Below are positions 17,212 through 25,876 of a stretch of DNA of 64,000 bases, piece by piece. Made by a program: the position numbers and the translations under genes. This DNA comes from Aliikangiella coralliicola (lineage in GTDB: Bacteria > Pseudomonadota > Gammaproteobacteria > Enterobacterales > Kangiellaceae): assembly GCF_007004725.1 (NCBI RefSeq), contig NZ_ML660169.1:186001-250000 (forward strand). Direction: 5' to 3'. The notes under the pieces were generated by a model. It was not told the origin of the DNA and searched no databases. It saw only the letters and a program-made list of their open reading frames with translations. Each line of letters opens with the position of its first letter. Position 1 is the first letter of the stretch.

Positions 17212-17229
17212 CGGGGTGTCTGATTTATG
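17212..17229 (+). repeat. REP-like core, copy 6
   Basis: CGGGGTGTCTGATTTATG, just upstream of the RAYT start, preceded at 17168-17180 by the ATGTGCGAAATTG 13-mer also found near copy 4. Confidence 0.55.
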
Positions 17230-17251
17230 GCGTATTTTTGGTTTATAAAAA

Positions 17252-18202
17252 CTACCAGCTGCAAATATATTTTACTCCTGACTGTTTTAAAAACGCTTCT
17301 GCACTACTGCCTTGAAGTTGGGCCAAGGTGCTCATGCCGCCGGCTAACGAGCAGGTTTGAGCAAACACTGTCACCGTTCGAGGTGCCCCATTAATTGGAT
17401 AACCTGTTTTTGGATTAAGAATGTGTGCATATTGCTTACCTTCGTATTCCAAAAATCTTTTTGTACTTCCGCTTGTTGCGATAGCTCCTTGCGACACTTC
17501 AATAACTGTTTGCTTGTTCTGTTTTGGTAAGCAGGTTTGGTTTGGCGAGTTTGTTTCTTTTGATGTGCCCGCCTCCTCTTGTTGAATATTTTCTAAGCCA
17601 ACAACCCATGGAGGATGCGTATTATTAAAATTGGCAGCAATTAAATCTCCGCCGAAATTGACTAGAAAACTAGCACCACTTTTCTGGCAAAGTGGTGTTA
17701 TTAGATTAGCTACTTTATCAACGCAATACTCCTTACCTATACCGCCGAAATCGATTTCCATGTGTTTAGGCATAATAAATTTCGTTTGAGTAAATTGGAG
17801 TTTTTGAAATCCAATATGACGGCAATGTGCGGTTATCTGATCTTTTGAAGGCGTTTTTTCACCAGATTGAAAACGCCAGATTTTTCTTAAAACGCCGGAG
17901 GTAATATCAAACAGCCCGCCACTTAACTCAAACAGCTGTTCTGCATATTCCAGCAATTGAAAACACTCCTGGTCAATTGAAACAGATTGGCCCTCACTAT
18001 GATTCATTGCCCAACAAAGGTTGCCTTGCTGATAACGACTAAACTTGTTCTCAACACGCCGAGTTTCATTAACGGCTAACTCAGCGATTTGATTGACCAG
18101 AGAATCATCACGCGTATTGAGTAAAACTTCACAGGGGCTGGCCATCGCATTAAAAGCAATTTTATAGTGGTTATTCTGCTGCTCAATTTGAATATCGGAC
18201 AT
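17252..18202 (-). CDS. apbE: ApbE, FAD:protein FMN transferase
   Basis: 316 residues. ApbE uses Mg2+ and FAD to attach FMN to a Thr or Ser in target proteins. Visible motifs: NAMASPCEVLL near the start, GLFDITSGVLRKIW (about 95-110), MEIDFGGIGKEYCVD (about 148-162), FLVNFGGDLIA, GAIATSGSTKRF and HILNPKTGYPI. There is no signal peptide or lipobox, unlike most ApbE proteins, and none can be gained by a nearby upstream start. A low-complexity insert lies at about 207-232. It is last in a thioredoxin-DUF4266-DUF3570-ApbE series, 122 bp after DUF3570. The flavinylated target is not obvious. Confidence 0.9.
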   Translation of the reverse strand: MSDIQIEQQNNHYKIAFNAMASPCEVLLNTRDDSLVNQIAELAVNETRRVENKFSRYQQGNLCWAMNHSEGQSVSIDQECFQLLEYAEQLFELSGGLFDITSGVLRKIWRFQSGEKTPSKDQITAHCRHIGFQKLQFTQTKFIMPKHMEIDFGGIGKEYCVDKVANLITPLCQKSGASFLVNFGGDLIAANFNNTHPPWVVGLENIQQEEAGTSKETNSPNQTCLPKQNKQTVIEVSQGAIATSGSTKRFLEYEGKQYAHILNPKTGYPINGAPRTVTVFAQTCSLAGGMSTLAQLQGSSAEAFLKQSGVKYICSW

Positions 18203-18324
18203 AGACTTCAGGCAAACATAATTTTAAACATCAAATGATAATAGTCTTGAGCTTATTCAGTTTAACCAAACTTAATTTATCGAATAAGTTAGAACCAATA
18301 GCTCACATATGCAAACAAATTCTT

Positions 18325-19626
18325 CTATTGAAAAAAATAAGTAAACAAAACTGTCATGGCGTCAACTTCAGGATAAAGGTCAAGGGATTCAGCCGCTGCC
18401 ACCACTTCTGCTCCGCTGGCTTCAGGCATTTGCTTGTAATATTCAACTCGAACCTCGGAACGTTTGCCACCATTTATGGTAAACCCATATTTTAATCCGA
18501 GCGTCCAGGCAGTCATCTCACCTACTCGATAATCCGCACTTGCATATTCGGGTAACGCTTCGTTTTCTACCAAGTATGGACGATAAAAATCTGCCGCCGA
18601 TTGTTGATAAAAGCGAATATGGGGTTCCCAAAATGTATTATCGCGACTGAAAAAATGCCATCTGAAATCCAATGTATGAGAATCGATTTCCCAGTCATCG
18701 GTTAAAAACCGATAAGAGAAATCCAGAACAGATTCTTCCAGGTGGTGTTTAACCAGTCCAAACAGCGTATGTTGGGTTCTTGAGTCGGGGCGGTTTTCGT
18801 ACACATAATCTTGAGAAATCGCGTTGTTATTCACTACCGACAAAACCTTAAAAGGGTCGGTCAGGTAACCACTCATATCTGCAAAACTGTAGTTAAATTG
18901 CACGATGGTTCGTCGATTAACAATTTGAGTCCAACCCAATAGTAATTCCGCCGTATCAATACTTCCGTCACCATCAATTCGTGTCGCGTTAAACGCATTT
19001 CGAAATGCTGCATCGTTCGCAAATTGCCCTTGATTAATCACCATTGATGAAAACGCTAGTGGTCGCCCGCCTTCCGGTAGAACACTATCAAATGCAAATG
19101 ATGCCCCAACTGACAAGGTCGTATTTTTTCGATCAAAGTCTTTCGCATACTCTCCGCTCACAGTGATCGAATGATAATCATATTCGCGAGAAAGATTGGT
19201 GCCTACTGTGTAACGATCATCTTCCCCCAACACATCGCTCCAACTCAAATTCAGCTGTGCACGAGTATCTCGAAAGGTGTCGTCAAGTGGAGTTTCCCGA
19301 GGCGCTATGGTGTACTGCCCGTTACCCGACGGGCGAGTAAAAGTCTGAATCTGATTTTGGGCAATTGCGCCATTAGCAGAGGCTCCCGTCAAAGTATCAA
19401 GAACCACTTTATAGGTGAGCTTTGCTGTCTCATCATAGTTTTTTTCGGCCAGCAATAACGCCTCAACTGCTTTGACTCTATCAGGTTCGTCATAGACTAA
19501 AATAGACCCGACAAATGACCATTCATCTTCTTCAGCTTCCGCATTAACAGACGAACCGACTAGTGCAGTTGCTGCAACAGCCAGTTTGTCCGCAATCGAA
19601 AATTTTCTGCGTTTTTTTAATTGCAT
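18325..19626 (-). CDS. DUF3570 outer-membrane-like beta-barrel protein
   Basis: About 433 residues starting at the ATG at 19626. An N-terminal signal region (KLAVAATALVGSSVNAEA) is followed by alternating beta strands rich in aromatic residues and a final aromatic residue (LFTYFFQ), as in outer-membrane barrels. The GEDDRYTVGTNLSREYDYHS and SVGASFAFDSV segments are typical of DUF3570. Its start overlaps the DUF4266 stop by 10 bases (ATGCAATTAA), so translation is coupled. DUF3570, DUF4266, a thioredoxin and ApbE recur together in other bacteria; the joint function is thought to be extracytosolic redox, but this is not established. Confidence 0.8.
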   Translation of the reverse strand: MQLKKRRKFSIADKLAVAATALVGSSVNAEAEEDEWSFVGSILVYDEPDRVKAVEALLLAEKNYDETAKLTYKVVLDTLTGASANGAIAQNQIQTFTRPSGNGQYTIAPRETPLDDTFRDTRAQLNLSWSDVLGEDDRYTVGTNLSREYDYHSITVSGEYAKDFDRKNTTLSVGASFAFDSVLPEGGRPLAFSSMVINQGQFANDAAFRNAFNATRIDGDGSIDTAELLLGWTQIVNRRTIVQFNYSFADMSGYLTDPFKVLSVVNNNAISQDYVYENRPDSRTQHTLFGLVKHHLEESVLDFSYRFLTDDWEIDSHTLDFRWHFFSRDNTFWEPHIRFYQQSAADFYRPYLVENEALPEYASADYRVGEMTAWTLGLKYGFTINGGKRSEVRVEYYKQMPEASGAEVVAAAESLDLYPEVDAMTVLFTYFFQ

Positions 19627-19841
19627 CCGCAACCGCCACCTGCAAAACTTTTACCGCCGCTGGATGCTTCTTTACTAAAGTAAATATGTTCGTCAGTTGC
19701 CTGGTCGACTGGAAAACTATTAATCGCCATCACCTGTTTAGACAGAAGATCTCGCTCCCAGGGTTGAACCCCCATTGAAGAACAGCCTGTCAGTATTATT
19801 GCGAGCCCTATGACACACCAAAACCGAATACTTGATTTCAT
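19617..19841 (-). CDS. DUF4266 small lipoprotein
   Basis: 74 residues with a lipoprotein signal (lipobox LTGC-S at about 17-20). The mature part VQPWERDLLSKQVM and the C-terminal glycine/cysteine tail ending GGGCGCN are the hallmark of DUF4266. The GGAGG ribosome-binding site overlaps the stop of the thioredoxin gene 4 bp upstream, and its own stop overlaps the start of DUF3570. The two terminal cysteines invite disulfide exchange with the neighbouring thioredoxin, or metal or cofactor binding; this is inference. Confidence 0.8.
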   Translation of the reverse strand: MKSSIRFWCVIGLAIILTGCSSMGVQPWERDLLSKQVMAINSFPVDQATDEHIYFSKEASSGGKSFAGGGCGCN

Positions 19842-19845
19842 ATGA

Positions 19846-20295
19846 CTATTCCTCCGATTTCTGTCGAACGGCAGCTTCCACTTTCGAGTTGTAGAGAGAA
19901 ATTTTCTTTTTGAAAAAACCCGTTTGCGTACTAATTATTTTGCCATTTCTATCAATTAATAAACTACTCGGCAGGCCGAGAATTTGGTATTTCTTCGCGG
20001 AGCTGCCTGCAGGATCGAAAACAATTTCAAACTCGGCTGGATATTTTTTCAGGAATTCTTCCGCCAACTTTCGTTCTTTATCAAGATTGACAGCAACAAT
20101 AGCCAATTCATCTGGAGAATATTTTTGTCTTATTTCATTCATCCAGGGAAATGATTTTCGACATGGAATGCACCACGAAGCCCAAAAATCGAGATACACA
20201 ACTTTACCTTTATATTGGGAAATATCAACGACATCTTGAGCCGCTGATTTGGTACTAGCGGATAAAGCAATTATCAAAATAAAAATGAAACGCAT
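19846..20295 (-). CDS. periplasmic TlpA-like thioredoxin
   Basis: 149 residues. Signal peptide MRFIFILIIALSASTKSAAQ, then a thioredoxin fold with the active site WASWCIPCRKSFPW (about 42-55; CIPC in place of CGPC) and the cis-proline loop ILGLPSSLLID (about 113-123). AGGAA lies 5 bases before the ATG. It heads the operon leading to DUF4266, DUF3570 and ApbE. It probably reduces disulfides in one of those exported partners. Confidence 0.85.
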   Translation of the reverse strand: MRFIFILIIALSASTKSAAQDVVDISQYKGKVVYLDFWASWCIPCRKSFPWMNEIRQKYSPDELAIVAVNLDKERKLAEEFLKKYPAEFEIVFDPAGSSAKKYQILGLPSSLLIDRNGKIISTQTGFFKKKISLYNSKVEAAVRQKSEE

Positions 20296-20682
20296 GGTTT
20301 TCCTGTGCTCTGTCAGATTCTAAACTGGCCAATTAATAGCGTTCGAATATCGCTAGCCTTAATATCTATATACGGAAGACAGGCCGGTTAGTTGCATCGT
20401 TTTGTGCGTTTATCTATACCTTATGACTTAAAACATTAACAAAATCTTTAGGGGTTATATTATCGACTCAATCTCATAGGGATTGTTTCAAAAATAACCA
20501 ACTAGCACTGCACTAAATACAATATTTTTGAAGTGGAAGATGTCCTGTCTCCCCCTGTTCTTTCCTTAAGAAACCTTTTTCTTACTCAAAATTGACCAAT
20601 TAAGCTTCAAATTATAGCGAAACAATGGCAAAGTCCTCTACCCAAACGAGAACATCAGCGAAATTTAACGCTCAATAAAATA
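20296..20682. other. intergenic region between divergent thioredoxin and kinase-like genes
   Basis: About 390 bp with no gene and no clear element beyond AT-rich stretches expected of two divergent promoters. Confidence 0.5.
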
Positions 20683-21675
20683 ATGATTATGGAAATCAAT
20701 ACTAATCATTCCATATTGGAAACCATTTTACCGACGCAACCGACTTACCAGCAAAGCTGCGACTTAATTGATAATGCGCCAGATGAACATTGGTCCCCGG
20801 CCTTGGAGCATATACGAAATGCTCATCAACTCAGAAGCGGCGATTTCGTGCGAATTAAGGAAGGCGCGAATGCTTTATTCAAGCTAAACCAATCTTTAAT
20901 TATCAAACTTGTTCCCCCTAACTGGGTAGGCCAGGGAGACGCCGAAATTGAATCATCAAAAATGGTAACAGGCAAACTGTCTTTGGCGACACCGGAAGTT
21001 ATTGCCCATGGCAAAATTAATAATTGGATTTACGTGGTAATGTCGATATTAAAGGGGGAAACACTCGCAGATGTTTGGGATCAGCTGGACTTTCAAAATA
21101 AACGATTAATCACCGGGCAGCTTGGGCAATTCATACGCGAGCTACATCAATTGCCTGTCGATCATAGTTCGTTGATGAATGTTGATTGGCCTAATTATAT
21201 TGCGCAACTTAATACCGACTGCGTTCCACGACACACTCGCAATAAAGTCCCACAATCATTGATTGAACAAATTCCGACTTATTTATCAGATTCAAATTAT
21301 CATTTTGATGATGGTAAAACATTTTTCATTCATATGGACTTGCATCCATGGAACTTAATGGTCGAGAAAAACAACAATAATTATCGATTGTGCGGCGTTC
21401 TGGATTTTGGCGATGCGATTATTGGTCGTAGTCGGCTACTTGAATTAGCCACCCCAATATTATTTTTGTGCCAAGGGGATAAAATGCTCATCGATACTTT
21501 GCTAAAAAATTATCAACTACTCGATCAAGCTAACTCAAAAAAATTACAACAAGAATTAATGACAGTGTCTTTGTTACGACCTGCCTGTGATTTTAATTTT
21601 GTACTGCAGCAAGTTCCAACCATAGGTCCTCGTGAAACATGGCAACAAATTGCGGCGCAGCTTTTTCCCGCCTAA
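20683..21675 (+). CDS. aminoglycoside phosphotransferase (APH)-fold protein
   Basis: 330 residues with a protein-kinase-like fold. The catalytic loop is FIHMDLHPWNLMVE (about 214-227; Asp and Asn present). The DFG-like metal site is GVLDFGDAIIG (about 240), and the N-lobe lysine lies in SLIIKLVPP. APH-family members phosphorylate small molecules or homoserine-like substrates; this one is not close to known resistance enzymes. The start is either of two ATGs, at 20683 or 20689, with no clear ribosome-binding site. It is monocistronic, convergent with mucD. Confidence 0.75.
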   Translation: MIMEINTNHSILETILPTQPTYQQSCDLIDNAPDEHWSPALEHIRNAHQLRSGDFVRIKEGANALFKLNQSLIIKLVPPNWVGQGDAEIESSKMVTGKLSLATPEVIAHGKINNWIYVVMSILKGETLADVWDQLDFQNKRLITGQLGQFIRELHQLPVDHSSLMNVDWPNYIAQLNTDCVPRHTRNKVPQSLIEQIPTYLSDSNYHFDDGKTFFIHMDLHPWNLMVEKNNNNYRLCGVLDFGDAIIGRSRLLELATPILFLCQGDKMLIDTLLKNYQLLDQANSKKLQQELMTVSLLRPACDFNFVLQQVPTIGPRETWQQIAAQLFPA

Positions 21676-21681
21676 AAGGCT

Positions 21682-21708
21682 AAAAAAAGCCTCAAAGATT
21701 TGAGGCTT
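21682..21708 (-). terminator. intrinsic terminator of mucD
   Basis: AAGCCTCAAA (21687-21696), loop GA, TTTGAGGCTT (21699-21708): a perfect 10-bp stem. On the minus strand it runs into seven T residues. Confidence 0.85.
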
Positions 21709-21736
21709 CTGAAACATGACTTTTCGCAGGCTAAGG

Positions 21737-23110
21737 TTAACCGTCTAAATCAACGACAATATAACGGGTCCCCTGGCCGGGCCGGGTAATCAACACGGCA
21801 AAAGTCCGGCTTTGTGGCAGATTTTCCATAATGTTATTAAAATCAGATACGCTATTCATAGGTGTCGTTTGAATTGAAATGATTATGTCGCCACGGCGTA
21901 ATCCAGACTGAGACGCCGGCCCTTCTTCAACTTCCTCCACTAAAATACCTTCATTTAAGTTCAGTGCTTGCTTAACGTCGTCAGGAACATCAGAAACTCT
22001 TATTTTGAGCGGATTGTCTTCTTGCTCCGGCTCTAACACAGGTTGTTCATAGGTAACTCGTTCCTGTGGATCACGACTACCTATGATCAATTTCAAAGTT
22101 TCATGCTCTCCGTCACGAATGATAGAAAGCTCAGTTTCCATTCCGGGTCTTAACCGACCAATTAAAAATGGTAACTCGGTATAATTAATGATTTTTTTAC
22201 CATCAACGGCAGTCACTATATCACCGACTCTTAGCCCACCTTTATCAGCAGGAGAGTTTCGAGACACCCCGTTAATTAATGCTCCGCGATTTCTTTTCAG
22301 GGAAAAACTCTCCGCTATTTCACGAGTCACTTCCTGGTAACCCACGCCAAGAAAACCGCGCTTTACCTTACCATTGGTCTTCAATTGATTAACTACATCG
22401 ACGGCAAGGTCAATTGGAATTGCAAAAGAAAGCCCTAACGAACCACCAAAGGTGCTCACAATTTTAGAATTAATACCGATCACTTTACCGTCCATATTAA
22501 TCAACGGCCCGCCGGAATTACCAACATTAATGGCAACATCCGTTTGAATGTAGGGAACATACTGCTCGCCGACACTTCGCCCTTTTGCACTCACAATTCC
22601 AGCGGTAACAGTCTGCTCAAAGCCAAACGGCGCGCCGATTGCAACAACCCAGGAGCCAACTTTAGTATTTTCTACATTACCAAATTCAAAAGGTTTCAAC
22701 CCTGCGACGTCAATTTTGAGTAACGATAAGTCAGTATCAGCGTCACTTCCCACCAACTCAGCATTATGCTCACTGCCATCAGCCAATTTGACAACAATAT
22801 CCCTTGCACCATCAGTAACATGATTATTGGTCAGCAGATATCCATCTTCTGAAATAACAAAACCCGACCCCATCCCATCAACGCGACGCCGTGTTTCACC
22901 GCTAGACACTTCAATACTCACCACACTTTGCTTGGCTTGTTCTGCCAAATCGGAAAATGCTGGCAGCTGGAGAGTCGTTTTAGTGGACTCGGTGGATGGT
23001 TTGGAAAATTCGGCAGTCTGCTTTTGTGCGTTTTCTAGCTTATTTTCAAAGTAAAAGTACTGGATGATAATTAAAATTAGCAGCGGAACAATAATTTTTA
23101 TGGGCTTCAT
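21737..23110 (-). CDS. mucD: Do-family serine protease (MucD/DegP-like)
   Basis: 457 residues. An N-terminal hydrophobic segment (about 5-21) acts as signal or anchor, then a trypsin-like S1C domain. The catalytic triad is H in NNHVTDG, D in DADTDLSLLKI and S in VGNSGGPLIN. Two PDZ domains follow (about 265-355 and 375-450), with FLGVGY and LRRGDII carboxylate-binding motifs. It degrades misfolded periplasmic proteins. It follows rseC by 15 bp and is therefore part of the sigma-E locus, as in Pseudomonas. Transcription ends at the terminator at 21682-21708. Confidence 0.9.
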   Translation of the reverse strand: MKPIKIIVPLLILIIIQYFYFENKLENAQKQTAEFSKPSTESTKTTLQLPAFSDLAEQAKQSVVSIEVSSGETRRRVDGMGSGFVISEDGYLLTNNHVTDGARDIVVKLADGSEHNAELVGSDADTDLSLLKIDVAGLKPFEFGNVENTKVGSWVVAIGAPFGFEQTVTAGIVSAKGRSVGEQYVPYIQTDVAINVGNSGGPLINMDGKVIGINSKIVSTFGGSLGLSFAIPIDLAVDVVNQLKTNGKVKRGFLGVGYQEVTREIAESFSLKRNRGALINGVSRNSPADKGGLRVGDIVTAVDGKKIINYTELPFLIGRLRPGMETELSIIRDGEHETLKLIIGSRDPQERVTYEQPVLEPEQEDNPLKIRVSDVPDDVKQALNLNEGILVEEVEEGPASQSGLRRGDIIISIQTTPMNSVSDFNNIMENLPQSRTFAVLITRPGQGTRYIVVDLDG

Positions 23111-23125
23111 TATTTATCTCTTTAA

Positions 23126-23608
23126 TTATTCGATGTTTTTAACTTTAATAGAATCAAATTCTAACGCTCTGATTGACGTAGACACTTTAGAGACCATCTT
23201 AGGCGTATAGCGTTCATTATCAGCCTGCTTGCGATTGTAAAAAGATATGTAAGCTAATCCGCAAATCAACCCGAAAAAACTGACAGCAATTGATGCTAAC
23301 TCAGATTTTAACCAATATTCTCCAATCACCGCTCCCATAATCAGTCCAAATAAGGGAATGACATATGCGATGAAAGATGCTCGGGTGACGCTGGCTTTTG
23401 GTATTTCGATAATGACTTCATCTCCCACTTTAGCACCCAGCTCATTTTTAATCTTGGAAACAAACACTTTGCCTGATAGGTACTTTTCAAGAATAGCATT
23501 ACCGCAGGTTGATTCAACCTTGCAAGATGAACATGCGAGCTTAGATTGTGTATTAACCCACACAATATCATTCTCTATCTTGGTGACTAAGCCGGTTTCT
23601 TGCAACAT
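23126..23608 (-). CDS. rseC: RseC-family membrane protein
   Basis: 160 residues. The N-terminal domain carries the cysteine cluster CSSCKVESTCG (about 26-36) followed by the conserved VGDEVIIEIP. Two membrane helices follow (about 77-95 and 105-122) and then a basic tail. RseC is implicated in SoxR reduction and modulation of sigma-E. Here it is directly before mucD and separated from rseA by a terminator. Confidence 0.9.
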   Translation of the reverse strand: MLQETGLVTKIENDIVWVNTQSKLACSSCKVESTCGNAILEKYLSGKVFVSKIKNELGAKVGDEVIIEIPKASVTRASFIAYVIPLFGLIMGAVIGEYWLKSELASIAVSFFGLICGLAYISFYNRKQADNERYTPKMVSKVSTSIRALEFDSIKVKNIE

Positions 23609-23787
23609 TCTATTTGCCTGTTATTGAATGAAGTAATTCAAAGATTTTGAAAACAATACGATTATTGTAACTTCCTGCTATTGTAAACAAATAGCACTTA
23701 AATCGACATATCGGCAGAAATTAGCGGAAAAATTGAGAGGATTCAGGGTCTTATGACCTGAAGGTTGATTTCATCATTATTGTTGAG

Positions 23788-23814
23788 AAAAAAAAGGCGG
23801 ATTAAAAATCCGCC
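23788..23814 (-). terminator. intrinsic terminator of the rpoE-rseA unit
   Basis: GGCGGATT (23796-23803) and AATCCGCC (23807-23814) form a stem with loop AAA. The minus strand continues into eight T residues, 27 bp past the rseA stop. Confidence 0.85.
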
Positions 23815-23840
23815 ATTAATTAATCAATCAAAGGGATAAG

Positions 23841-24548
23841 TTACTGTTTTTTCTCATTTGTTTTAGAAGCTTTTTTAACTTCTGAAGGTTTTTTCATACT
23901 ACGAACTTCCTGTACAAACTGGCTAACCGGGTCATTGGTTTTGACAATATATGATTGAACCATAACCTCGCCACTCACCAACTGTTCATTGACATCAGGC
24001 CTGTTAACCCCTTCAAGAATCCGCTGAATTGCGTCGAGTTTAGCCTGTTCTGCATCATCCGATGGTGACACAGTCGCGTGAGCAATATTATTTTCAGCCG
24101 CGGTTGAGGATTCACTTTGCGTGTTTGCCAAACCAGGCGCTGACGAAGATGATGAATTGTTATTCACTTGCACTGAGAATACCATTGCAAATGCAACTGA
24201 CGCAGCAATGGCTAACCCACCGCCCGCTCTTCTCCAGCTTCTACTGATAACATGAGCTGTCGCTGCCGGCTGTGGCAAAACATCATCATAATTAGTGGTA
24301 TTTTTAGATACGTCGGGTCGTGCAATTATCGCCGGCTCATCGGCAATCTTCGCTGAAATCGCTTGAGTAAATTCATAAGAGCTGAACGCAGAATGTTCAT
24401 CGTTTAAAACGGAGCGAACAGTTTGGTAACGAAACCAGGTTTCGGCCTTCTCATCATCACCTAACAACTCATCAATGGCTAGATTGCTAGGTTTATCGTC
24501 CATTAAATCAGACAAGTGCTGATTTTTGTTCAACTTATCGTTTGACAT
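23841..24548 (-). CDS. rseA: anti-sigma-E factor RseA
   Basis: 235 residues. The N-terminal cytoplasmic anti-sigma domain (about 1-95; LSDLMDDKPSNLAIDELLGDDEKAETWFRYQTVRSVL) is the RseA pattern. One membrane helix (about 112-130, GLAIAASVAFAMVFSV) and a periplasmic tail follow. It holds sigma-E inactive at the membrane until proteolysis. No rseB follows it. It is 325 bp from rpoE, an unusually long gap. Confidence 0.88.
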   Translation of the reverse strand: MSNDKLNKNQHLSDLMDDKPSNLAIDELLGDDEKAETWFRYQTVRSVLNDEHSAFSSYEFTQAISAKIADEPAIIARPDVSKNTTNYDDVLPQPAATAHVISRSWRRAGGGLAIAASVAFAMVFSVQVNNNSSSSSAPGLANTQSESSTAAENNIAHATVSPSDDAEQAKLDAIQRILEGVNRPDVNEQLVSGEVMVQSYIVKTNDPVSQFVQEVRSMKKPSEVKKASKTNEKKQ

Positions 24549-24873
24549 ACTTTGCTACTCTCGACCCGTTTTAATAAGTGTTTGCTTTAAACTTCAGGCA
24601 AACTTTTCTATTTTAGAAGTTAATCAACCTGACTCAACCCTAACTCAATAATATATTGTAAATCATTGGGTTAGCTCTCTAACAACTGACTCAAAGTTAA
24701 GCTTTTTTATTTTTTTAACTTAAATAAAAACTATAATATTGACGCTAATAAACATTTTAACTATTTAAATTTGTTTATTTCGTAATCTAACTACCAATAA
24801 GCCTCAATCTTTATGCTTCACTCTGACACAGCTGTTTACAAAAAGTTCATGAATCTTTTCATTTTTATACAAA
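24549..24873. other. 325-bp gap between rpoE and rseA
   Basis: Very AT-rich, no gene visible. It has an AAGTTAA...TTAACTT inverted repeat (about 24694-24721). In most relatives the two genes are nearly adjacent, so the gap may hold a separate promoter or a small RNA, but no specific element is convincing. Confidence 0.5.
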
Positions 24874-25455
24874 TTAATCACGACTATCCATTAGCGGTTT
24901 AATTTGCTCATCAATTGCTTCTCGCGCTCGAAAAATTCGCGACCTTACCGTACCGACCGGACAATTCATCGATTCTGCAATTTCCTCATAACTCATACCT
25001 TCCATTTCACGGAGCGTAATCGCAGTTTTTAAATCTTCCGGTAAGTCATCAATGGTGTCGAATATGACCTTTTTAAGTTGATCACGTGCCAACAGTCTCT
25101 CAGGAGAAGCATTTTCCTTGAGAGAAGCACTAATACCAAAGTTTTCCGCCTCTTGAGAATCAATATCTGACGCCGGTGGGCGTCGACCCCGTGCCGTGAG
25201 GTAATTTTTCGCAGTATTAATCGCAATTCGGTAAATCCAGGTATAAAACTGACTTTCACCTCTAAAATTAGGTAAGGCGCGATAAGCTTTAATAAAGGTA
25301 TCTTGTGCCACATCGTGTACTTCTGCGTGATCATTAATAAATCGGCCAATAATCACAAAAATCTTGTTTTGATACTTTGAAACCAGTAGATCAAATGCTC
25401 TTTTATCGCCTCTCTGAACTCTTTCTACTAATTCGGCGTCAGTCGTATTACTCAT
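24874..25455 (-). CDS. rpoE: extracytoplasmic stress sigma factor RpoE
   Basis: 193 residues, the usual length of sigma-E. Region 2 is DLLVSKYQNKIFVIIGRF to DVAQDTFIKAYRALPNFRGESQFYTWIYRIAIN (about 22-84). Region 4 is LPEDLKTAITLREMEGMSYEEIAESMNCPVGTVRSRIFRAREAI (about 137-181). It directs the envelope-stress regulon; rseA, rseC and mucD lie downstream on the same strand, and nadB is divergent as in many Gammaproteobacteria. Confidence 0.95.
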   Translation of the reverse strand: MSNTTDAELVERVQRGDKRAFDLLVSKYQNKIFVIIGRFINDHAEVHDVAQDTFIKAYRALPNFRGESQFYTWIYRIAINTAKNYLTARGRRPPASDIDSQEAENFGISASLKENASPERLLARDQLKKVIFDTIDDLPEDLKTAITLREMEGMSYEEIAESMNCPVGTVRSRIFRAREAIDEQIKPLMDSRD

Positions 25456-25876
25456 TTATTTTTAATTTTCCACCAATAACATGTCAGCCGTTGAATCTTT
25501 TTGATTGGCCGACAGAGTGATTATTCTTTTAGATCGCTAATTTTCTTTGACGAACTTTCTTATACATCGGTTCTTTACATGACTTTTTCATAAACTCAAT
25601 TTTACAAAAAGTTTCGCCGCCATTTCAGGCGGATTATCGCATGAGTTGACTACTAAGTGTGACCATTAGTTCCCCAAACATCAGGATTATTCTTTTCTTA
25701 ACGACACCATTTAAAGACTGCCTTAGGATTATAGCAAAACCCGGTTGATTCCACTGAACTAACCTCAAATCACCAGATATCATTGGATTTTCCTGTCATA
25801 TTTCAGCAAAATACGCGAATTCGTCTTAATATGCCGAACACGTTAAGGTTTGGTAGGAAAAGTTCTGGTTTAAAAT
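25456..25876. other. intergenic region between divergent rpoE and nadB
   Basis: About 420 bp without a gene; it must hold the promoters of both. Only the candidate sigma-E site stands out. Confidence 0.5.
25546..25573 (-). promoter_or_regulatory. candidate sigma-E promoter upstream of rpoE
   Basis: On the minus strand GAACCG, 17 bases, TCAAA resembles GAACTT-N16-TCTGA. A second weaker possibility, GAAACTT-N16-TATGA, lies further upstream. Autoregulation of rpoE is known in relatives; this assignment is by eye. Confidence 0.3.

Noticed and set aside
20683-21675. Aminoglycoside resistance gene
   Set aside because: Only the general APH fold is shared. It sits alone among housekeeping genes with no mobile context, and the family has many non-resistance members.
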